Source: an uncultured Actinomyces sp.
GTDB taxonomy: Bacteria; Actinomycetota; Actinomycetes; Actinomycetales; Actinomycetaceae
Length of the DNA stretch: 11,129 bases
NCBI GenBank assembly: GCA_916719935.1
Contig: CAKAPY010000026.1
Coordinates: 1 to 11,129 of the forward strand
Direction of reading: 5' to 3'
Positions 7,299-11,129 of the stretch are shown piece after piece. Under the pieces are notes generated by a model. The model had not been told where the DNA came from, ran no database searches, and worked only from the letters and a program-made list of their open reading frames with translations. Position 1 is the first letter of the stretch. Each line of letters starts with the position of its first letter. The position numbers and the translations under genes are program-made.

Positions 7299-8339
7299 AT
7301 GTTTCCGCAGGGCTTGCGCGTCATTTTTAGGCCTATTCCGTTGGACTTTCCTATTGTGCACATAATTTTAGCTATCGAGTTCGGTAGTTCTGATGACGGC
7401 GACCGCTTTGGACTTGCCCATCTGATCGAGCATATTATTGTGCGTCATTATTTGGCGGATGTGCCTGAGGTACAAGCAGCAACCGGACGCGATCGCACAA
7501 CTTTTAAAATTACAGTGAGGGAAGATAAATTTCCATCGATAGTTTCTCGACTTCTAAATGTTCTTCATCCGCTAGAATATATTGGTCGACAAGTATTGTT
7601 CGAAGAAAGGAAGATAGTCGAGCAGGAAATTAATGAGCGTCGGAATACGATGTCCTGGCAAACTCGAGAAGATATGCTGACGTTGATTTGGAAGGGGACT
7701 ACATATGCACATAGTTCCTTAGGATCCGCTTTTTCGTTGTCAACAATTACTCCCTCGACCGTTATCGATACGCAACGACTATTCTACCGAGTTTCTAATG
7801 CTGTTTTGATCATCGTCGCGTCTGAACGAGTGAAGCAACGCTACATAACTTTTGAAGAGCCCTGTTCTCTCGATAATCGTGAAACCGGCCTACACCTTCC
7901 CACAGTTCCTATTATGATGCCGTTTAGATCATTACAAAACAAAGGAGTAACGTCGATTCTATTCTGGCATGATAAGGTTCCCCACGTAATTCTTCCGCAA
8001 TTAGTCAACGGCTTTAGAATGTTACGTATAGCCCATATTCCCATACTAGGTGGTTGGCTCAACTGGGCGCGGGTGTCTGGTACAGACGACCTGGTTTCAG
8101 TTTTAACAGATAGAATTGAGTATCTGGCTAGTGAGTATGCTAAGGATTCCTTTTTGAGTGATCATTTCTTTAATCGAATATTTCTTCAACAGAAGCGGAG
8201 AAATGAGTCTTTTGAGTATGTGGGGCAAGAGGCATTGAACGAATTATGGACCGGTGACGAGTCGAGATCTGATATTGAAAGTTTGGATGCTTCTATTGAG
8301 GGATGGAGAACTTCAGTACGGAGCTTGATAGAAGGATAA
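7299..8339 (+). CDS. M16-family zinc metallopeptidase (catalytic subunit)
   Basis: This is a pitrilysin-type (inverzincin) peptidase, likely the protease that trims the modified precursor. The opening FPQGLRVIFRPIP matches the first strand of M16 proteins. EFGSSDDGDRFGLAHLIEH carries the zinc motif HxxEH at H41, E44 and H45. The third ligand is probably E110 in IVEQEINERR, giving a 64-residue spacing rather than the usual roughly 74-76. The region between is shortened, mainly in the loop after HxxEH. The protein is 346 residues, short for a full M16B subunit (about 400-430). Its partner gene starts 6 bp later. Paired M16 proteins occur in other RiPP systems such as AlbE/AlbF of subtilosin. 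No signal peptide is visible, so it acts in the cytoplasm. The ribosome binding site is weak and translation may be coupled. Confidence 0.82.
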   Translation: MFPQGLRVIFRPIPLDFPIVHIILAIEFGSSDDGDRFGLAHLIEHIIVRHYLADVPEVQAATGRDRTTFKITVREDKFPSIVSRLLNVLHPLEYIGRQVLFEERKIVEQEINERRNTMSWQTREDMLTLIWKGTTYAHSSLGSAFSLSTITPSTVIDTQRLFYRVSNAVLIIVASERVKQRYITFEEPCSLDNRETGLHLPTVPIMMPFRSLQNKGVTSILFWHDKVPHVILPQLVNGFRMLRIAHIPILGGWLNWARVSGTDDLVSVLTDRIEYLASEYAKDSFLSDHFFNRIFLQQKRRNESFEYVGQEALNELWTGDESRSDIESLDASIEGWRTSVRSLIEG

Positions 8340-8345
8340 CCATTT

Positions 8346-9515
8346 ATGCATTTCGTTAGATATGTAGACGAGCTCGGGATCATTTGGCTTCTTGGCAAAC
8401 ATAAAAGCCAGATACCGACGATGGCGTTGGCGACACCGGTATTTTCGTTACCACCTTCGGAAGCGATTATTTGCCCGTTAATTAGTACACTTTACCGTCG
8501 CAAGGCCAGTTCTATCCTGGAAGAACGTGGATTCCGATTTAGCGTACGCTCTATGAGTAACTTTGATGCTGCAGGTATTACGGTTGAGACAGACATAGAT
8601 AACTCTATTCGCTGTTTCGAATTGTTTAGGGAACTGACGAGAAGTGATTCCTTGCTCCCAGATTTTATCTTGGATGAGGATCGTCGTGAGGCGGTGGAAT
8701 GTGCTCGACGAGAATCCTTCGACGCTGACTCTTTATCTCATTTTGCCGAATCGGATCATCGATATTGTTTTGGTACAAAAGATCGAATTAATGCAATAGA
8801 AAACGTCGAAATCGGTCAGATTTCGAATAAATTTTCAAAACTGAGACGTATTGTATCTTATGTAGGGAGGCGGATACCAGTATTATTGGGAACGGAGGAG
8901 GAGAACAAGAATAGTGCTCGGGCGAGTACTAACAAATATGCGCCGACTTCTGGAAGTCAATCAAAAAATTTTCACACTGTACAAGATGATCTGGTCAGGT
9001 TGCTATTTATTTCTCCTGGCGTGTCGTTAACTGACTCTCGTAAGGCGGCGCTTCATATTGCGTGGGCTATTCTGAGATCCCGCGAAGGACCAATTTACAA
9101 GAGACTTAGAAACCTAGGAACTTTCGTCTATTCGCTTGGAGCTTACAGCCGAGAATATGTAGATATGGGATACGGGTGTATGACTACTCAATGTAGGATT
9201 GATCACGTTGACGAAGTAAAATGCGCATACTTCGAGGCCTTAAGACAGTTGGCACGAGGAGAGGTAAGCAAAGGATCGTTTCATGCCGCAAAAAGATTAC
9301 TCGAGTTAGCTCATTTACGCACATTATGTAATCCTGTGGCCGTAACTCAAATGGCGCTGAATTATGAACTTAGTGGTTCTTCCATTGTTGATTACAGAAA
9401 TATGCTTTCGAGAGCCACGATTGAATCTGTAGCCGATGTTTGTAACAGCGTTTTGCGTCCGGAGTTGCAATCAGTATCTGTTGTTTCTCCGGGGCAACTG
9501 GTTGGTGGGTACTAG
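8346..9515 (+). CDS. M16-family non-catalytic partner subunit
   Basis: This is probably the substrate-binding half of a heterodimeric M16 protease with the preceding gene. The 389-residue protein has no HxxEH motif. Near residues 248-265 it has GPIYKRLRNLGTFVYSLGAY, which fits the M16 C-lobe R/Y signature LRxxGxxY (R255 and Y262) that positions the substrate next to the zinc site of the partner. The N-terminal half (SLPPSEAIICPLISTLYRR then ILEERGFRFSVRSMSNFDAAGITVE, cut by a few residues) also follows M16 lobe topology: helix, then G-rich turn, then strands. AAGGA lies 9-12 bases before ATG 8346. It is the last gene of the tightly packed run; the precursor gene starts about 100 bp later. It could alternatively be a chaperone-like M16 relative, but the pairing argues against this. 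Confidence 0.75.
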   Translation: MHFVRYVDELGIIWLLGKHKSQIPTMALATPVFSLPPSEAIICPLISTLYRRKASSILEERGFRFSVRSMSNFDAAGITVETDIDNSIRCFELFRELTRSDSLLPDFILDEDRREAVECARRESFDADSLSHFAESDHRYCFGTKDRINAIENVEIGQISNKFSKLRRIVSYVGRRIPVLLGTEEENKNSARASTNKYAPTSGSQSKNFHTVQDDLVRLLFISPGVSLTDSRKAALHIAWAILRSREGPIYKRLRNLGTFVYSLGAYSREYVDMGYGCMTTQCRIDHVDEVKCAYFEALRQLARGEVSKGSFHAAKRLLELAHLRTLCNPVAVTQMALNYELSGSSIVDYRNMLSRATIESVADVCNSVLRPELQSVSVVSPGQLVGGY

Positions 9516-9526
9516 GGAAAATGGTG

Positions 9527-9557
9527 GTGCCTTGTGTCGGGGCACTTCGAGTAGAAT
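9527..9557 (+). promoter_or_regulatory. Possible promoter/hairpin before the precursor gene
   Basis: The 101-base gap between the M16 partner and the precursor gene holds a small hairpin (GTGCC 9527-9531 with GGCAC 9541-9545, 9-base loop) and a -10-like hexamer TAGAAT (9552-9557, 5 of 6 to consensus). No -35 box at standard spacing is clear; TTGTGT at 9532 is only 14 bp away. A separate promoter would let the substrate peptide be made in excess over its enzymes. This is a weak call. Confidence 0.25.
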
Positions 9558-9616
9558 GGGGATGCCAGTTGCGTTTGGACTGCTGGTATCCGCACAGACA
9601 GAGAGGATCTGGTCTA

Positions 9617-9739
9617 ATGTTTGAGGTCATCGATGAGCAAGGGGCCGACTTAGAGGCTGTTGCTGTTGAGGAAGGCTGTTCGACTTGCACGTCGTGTTCG
9701 TCCCTGGACGTGTCTGACGTCGAATTCGACGAGGAATAG
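9617..9739 (+). CDS. Azole-peptide (TOMM) precursor peptide
   Basis: This is the likely substrate of the operon's enzymes. The 40-residue peptide has an acidic N-terminal leader (MFEVIDEQGADLEAVAVEEG), a core CSTCTSCSS at residues 21-29 made only of Cys, Ser and Thr, and an acidic tail LDVSDVEFDEE. All nine core residues are potential heterocycle sites, and the pattern CxxCxxC recalls azole and thiopeptide cores. AGAGGA ends 9-10 bases before ATG 9617. The same frame stays open upstream to 9521, but that extension lacks a ribosome binding site and precursor character. The gene is followed at once by a strong terminator. The unusual point is the acidic follower after the core, whereas most TOMM precursors end with the core. 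The product structure cannot be read from sequence alone. Confidence 0.82.
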   Translation: MFEVIDEQGADLEAVAVEEGCSTCTSCSSLDVSDVEFDEE

Positions 9740-9755
9740 TTTCTCTTCGTCGTAA

Positions 9756-9798
9756 GCCAAGGGGGTCCCGAAGTCTGCAGCTTCGGGACCCCCTTGGC
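9756..9798 (+). terminator. Strong intrinsic terminator after the precursor gene
   Basis: A perfect 18-bp inverted repeat (left arm 9756-9773 starting GCCAAGGGGG, right arm 9781-9798 ending CCCCTTGGC) encloses a 7-base loop. It is followed by ACACCTTTTG. The T run is short and offset, but the stem is very stable. It lies 16 bases after the precursor stop codon and marks the end of the operon. It could also protect the 3' end of a precursor transcript. Confidence 0.85.
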
Positions 9799-10094
9799 AC
9801 ACCTTTTGATTCCGCTCTTCATAATTTGCATGACGTTATGTATTGCATGGGTAAATGCATTTCATTTGTCATATTGTTGCCGTATATTTGACGGCTCGTT
9901 ATTGAGTGAATAATTGAAGACGCTTAAATGCTTGTTGTTTACTTGTGTAGGTCTAGAATTGGAGATCACATTATTTCAGCGTATTGGCTAACCTTGGAAA
10001 TCTGTGAGTGCGGTACGTCATAAGTTCTATTTGAAGCATCGAGGAACGCGTGTGATGTCATCGCAGAAGGTCCTGAATTACCGATTACGCGATA
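9799..10094. other. Intergenic gap with minor hairpin, no supported gene
   Basis: About 300 AT-rich bases lie between the terminator and the regulator promoter. I see a 5-bp hairpin GCCGT/ACGGC at 9879-9895 with a 7-base loop. There is also one short frame at 9928-10023 that could encode 31 residues ending EICECGTS, preceded by a weak TTGAAGA seven bases before its ATG. A minus-strand frame at 9966-10178 has no ribosome binding site or recognisable content. None of these is strong enough to call as a gene. Confidence 0.4.
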
Positions 10095-10124
10095 TTGACA
10101 CCGACCCTTGACAACTCGTACCAT
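10095..10124 (+). promoter_or_regulatory. Candidate promoter of the LuxR-family regulator
   Basis: Two perfect TTGACA hexamers occur at 10095-10100 and 10108-10113. The first is 18 bp before TACCAT (10119-10124, 4 of 6 to TATAAT), giving a start near 10131. The second TTGACA has no good -10 box at 16-18 bp and may be a regulator contact instead. The predicted start is about 25 bases before the AAAAGGAG at 10155. Confidence 0.5.
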
Positions 10125-10154
10125 TCGAAATGAAGGTGTTCGGATCTGTCGAGT

Positions 10155-10162
10155 AAAAGGAG
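10155..10162 (+). promoter_or_regulatory. Strong Shine-Dalgarno upstream of a short ORF
   Basis: AAAAGGAG is among the best ribosome binding sites in the window, yet it lies more than 100 bases before the regulator's ATG (10270). The start at a workable distance is TTG 10173, 10 bases away. That supports translation of the small frame described next, which ends inside the regulator's start. Confidence 0.5.
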
Positions 10163-10172
10163 TTGGATTCGT

Positions 10173-10277
10173 TTGCAATCAGCAGAAAAAGGGGGTGCTG
10201 TGGCCCTTGTAGGATATTATTACTATGTAATTTGTGTGATAGCCTCTTATGGCGTGGGCATGATAGGAAATGGCTGA
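10173..10277 (+). CDS. Possible 34-residue hydrophobic peptide coupled to the regulator
   Basis: Starting at TTG 10173, this frame encodes a peptide with a short polar N-terminus (MQSAEKGG), then a strongly hydrophobic stretch rich in Tyr, Val and Ile (VGYYYYVICVIASYG), and ends GVGMIGNG. It looks like one membrane-spanning helix, and a Gly-Gly pair precedes the hydrophobic part. The support is AAAAGGAG at 10155-10162 and the 8-base overlap of its end with the regulator's ATG (ATGGCTGA). The regulator's own AGGA lies only one base before its ATG, so translational coupling is plausible. It may be a leader ORF controlling the regulator, a small membrane or signal peptide, or not a gene. No homolog is known to me. 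Confidence 0.35.
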   Translation: MQSAEKGGAVALVGYYYYVICVIASYGVGMIGNG

Positions 10278-10887
10278 ATTGTTGACAGTGTTGTTTGTTG
10301 GAGTATTGAATTGTGATGACTACCCAGAAGACGGCGGTAAGTCTGTTGGTGTTGAAGTTCATTCTTGCGAGGCAAGTGATTCTGTTGCGGCGATCATAAG
10401 TTCATCAGAGAACGGGTGGGTTATTTTTGGGGAAAACGTCGGTGATGATGAGTTGAATCGATTATTTTCCCTGGTCCGAGCTATTAGTCCGGTTACACAT
10501 ATCGCTATTTTGGGTGATTCCAGTGATTGGCGTCGGTGTGACGCTTGGGTTCGCAGAGGATGCCAGGTATACATGAAGTACGGATCGAGTTTTAAACGTA
10601 TCATTAATGTCATCGTTACTTCGAGTTTATGTGAAGTAACAATCGTGGATCAGGTTTTCCAACAGCTTCGAGAGGCTCGACGTTCAATAGGGCTGCCAAA
10701 ATTGACAAAAAGAGAAGATGAGGTTTTAAAACTGTTGCATCGAGGTCTTAGTAATAGGGACATTGCTTCGATTCTCTATGTTTCTCAAAGTACTGTCGAG
10801 TACCATATGAAACACATCCTAAAAAAACTTGGGGCTCGAAGTAGGCTTGAAGCAGTCGAGCGTTCAACAGCCCTTGGATTGTACTAA
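10270..10887 (+). CDS. LuxR/NarL-family transcriptional regulator with atypical receiver-like domain
   Basis: This is probably the pathway regulator. The 205-residue protein has a clear C-terminal LuxR-type helix-turn-helix (about 143-203): LTKREDEVLKLLHRGLSNRD, then IASILYVSQSTVEYHMKHIL and KKLGARSRLEAV. That region carries the expected Glu, Leu-Gly/Leu-Ser and Val-x-x-H-x-x-x-I/L positions. The N-terminus (about 1-120) has the alternating strand/helix pattern of a response-regulator receiver: a late strand HIAILGDSSDW and GCQVYMKYGSS with the usual Lys. Where the phosphorylated Asp should stand, the strand reads WVIFGENVGDD. Signalling may therefore be independent of a histidine kinase. No kinase is nearby. 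Its targets are not shown by sequence, but the operon upstream is the obvious candidate. Confidence 0.85.
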   Translation: MAELLTVLFVGVLNCDDYPEDGGKSVGVEVHSCEASDSVAAIISSSENGWVIFGENVGDDELNRLFSLVRAISPVTHIAILGDSSDWRRCDAWVRRGCQVYMKYGSSFKRIINVIVTSSLCEVTIVDQVFQQLREARRSIGLPKLTKREDEVLKLLHRGLSNRDIASILYVSQSTVEYHMKHILKKLGARSRLEAVERSTALGLY

Positions 10888-11072
10888 TCAGATTGATTAA
10901 CGCACTTCAACTTTATCGTATTTTTAGTCTTGAGTTTTCATCGTTGAGGCATTGAAGGTGGGGTGAAGGTGTTTTTCCGATAATAATGTGGGTTGCGGAT
11001 ATTCGAGAACTCTGAGAGAAAGACTTCTTCGCGGTGGGATACTAACGGGTTGTACCCGGCTGCGGATGTGAA
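10888..11072. other. Non-coding region after the regulator, including the right composition junction
   Basis: Apart from the direct repeats and -10-like box, I see only a small palindrome TAATCA-GAT-TGATTA (10885-10899) that overlaps the regulator's stop codon. Frames following the -10-like box are short and end within about 90 bases, so any gene served by that promoter is missing. G+C content rises sharply from about 11035, marking the right end of the low-G+C segment. Confidence 0.5.
10953..10971 (+). repeat. Tandem TGAAGGTG direct repeat upstream of a -10-like box
   Basis: TGAAGGTG occurs at 10953-10960 and again at 10964-10971, an 11-bp period (one helix turn). A third copy stands alone at 10131-10138, at the predicted start of the regulator transcript; that copy and the 10964 copy both continue TT. 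Seven bases after the pair is GATAAT (10979-10984), a 5 of 6 match to a -10 box. Direct repeats of 11-bp period just before a -10 box are the arrangement known for SARP-type activator sites. Which protein binds here is unknown. Confidence 0.45.
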
Positions 11073-11073
11073 G

Positions 11074-11129
11074 ACCGGGCAGGTTCGCGGCGATAGCCTC
11101 AACCAGGCCCGTGTGGGCGTCAGAGGTGA
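11074..11129 (-). pseudogene. IS256/Mutator-family transposase fragment, broken and cut by the window edge
   Basis: Read on the minus strand from the window edge, the sequence encodes TSDAHTGLVEAIAANLPG. This is the highly conserved IS256-family block around the second catalytic Asp (SDAHxGL). In intact members it continues with a QRCRxH-type segment. Here the frame instead runs into unrelated residues (LHIRSRVQPV) after about 11074, in all three minus frames. The transposase gene therefore seems to be truncated at this point, with its N-terminal part outside the window. The fragment is high in G+C like the IS3 element, unlike the regulator next to it. Confidence 0.55.

Noticed and set aside
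9521..9616. Longer N-terminus for the precursor peptide
   Set aside because: The frame is open from 9521, but these 32 residues (Trp, Arg and Cys rich) are unlike a TOMM leader and have no ribosome site, while AGAGGA supports ATG 9617.
9617..9739. Thiopeptide precursor interpretation
   Set aside because: The core resembles thiopeptide cores in its Cys/Ser/Thr content, but the window has no LanB-like glutamylation/elimination proteins and no pyridine synthase, and the core is followed by an acidic tail.
9966..10178. Minus-strand frame of 70 residues in the gap before the regulator
   Set aside because: No ribosome binding site or family resemblance is seen. It runs against the plus-strand promoter and ribosome site used by the regulator.
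10078..10362. Minus-strand frame of 94 residues overlapping the regulator start
   Set aside because: It covers the regulator's coding start on the opposite strand and has a low-complexity, unrecognisable translation, so it is a shadow frame.
1..11129. CRISPR arrays, tRNA or rRNA genes
   Set aside because: I saw no regularly spaced repeat-spacer structure and no cloverleaf-like or rRNA-like segment on either strand by reading.

Overview
The window is an accessory island made of two compositionally different parts. The flanks (about 1-1700 and 11040-11129) are G+C-rich and hold insertion-sequence DNA: a complete IS3-family element (189-1553), and at the right edge a minus-strand fragment that reads like an IS256/Mutator-family transposase. 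The centre (about 1700-11040) is clearly more A+T-rich, with AT-rich codon choice. The high-G+C IS genes (GTG/GTGA-coupled orfA/orfB) fit an actinobacterial host. The low-G+C cluster between IS remnants looks horizontally acquired. I cannot name a species.

The centre is a compact biosynthetic locus for an azol(in)e-modified RiPP (a TOMM, or linear azole-containing peptide). In order on the plus strand: an ocin-ThiF/F-type leader-binding protein (1788-2708); a SagB/ThcOx-type flavin dehydrogenase whose N-terminal half looks like a degenerate YcaO domain (2701-4374); a fused E1-like/YcaO cyclodehydratase ending in the canonical PxPxP tail (4364-6520); an unrecognised beta-rich protein with a TTG start (6532-7293); an M16 metallopeptidase with an intact HxxEH site (7299-8339); an M16 partner without the zinc site but with the R/Y motif (8346-9515); and a 40-residue Cys/Ser/Thr precursor peptide (9617-9739). 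A perfect 18-bp hairpin terminator follows. Genes from 1788 to 9515 overlap or are at most 11 bp apart, so they form one operon, probably starting from a promoter at 1722-1750.

Proposed pathway: the F protein binds the precursor and delivers it to the fused cyclodehydratase, which converts Cys (and perhaps Ser/Thr) in the short core CSTCTSCSS to azolines. The flavoprotein oxidises these to azoles, and the two M16 proteins, acting as a catalytic/non-catalytic pair, remove the leader and/or the acidic follower. No LanB-like dehydratase, pyridine synthase or transporter is present, so within this window it is a linear azole system rather than a thiopeptide system.

Downstream lies a roughly 470-bp gap with a promoter built on two TTGACA boxes, a possible 34-residue hydrophobic peptide (10173-10277), and a LuxR-family regulator (10270-10887) whose N-terminus resembles a receiver domain without its phosphoacceptor. 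Beyond the regulator, an 11-bp-period direct repeat TGAAGGTG sits just upstream of a -10-like box, but the low-G+C DNA ends soon after at the IS256-like fragment. The right side of the locus may therefore have been cut by transposition.
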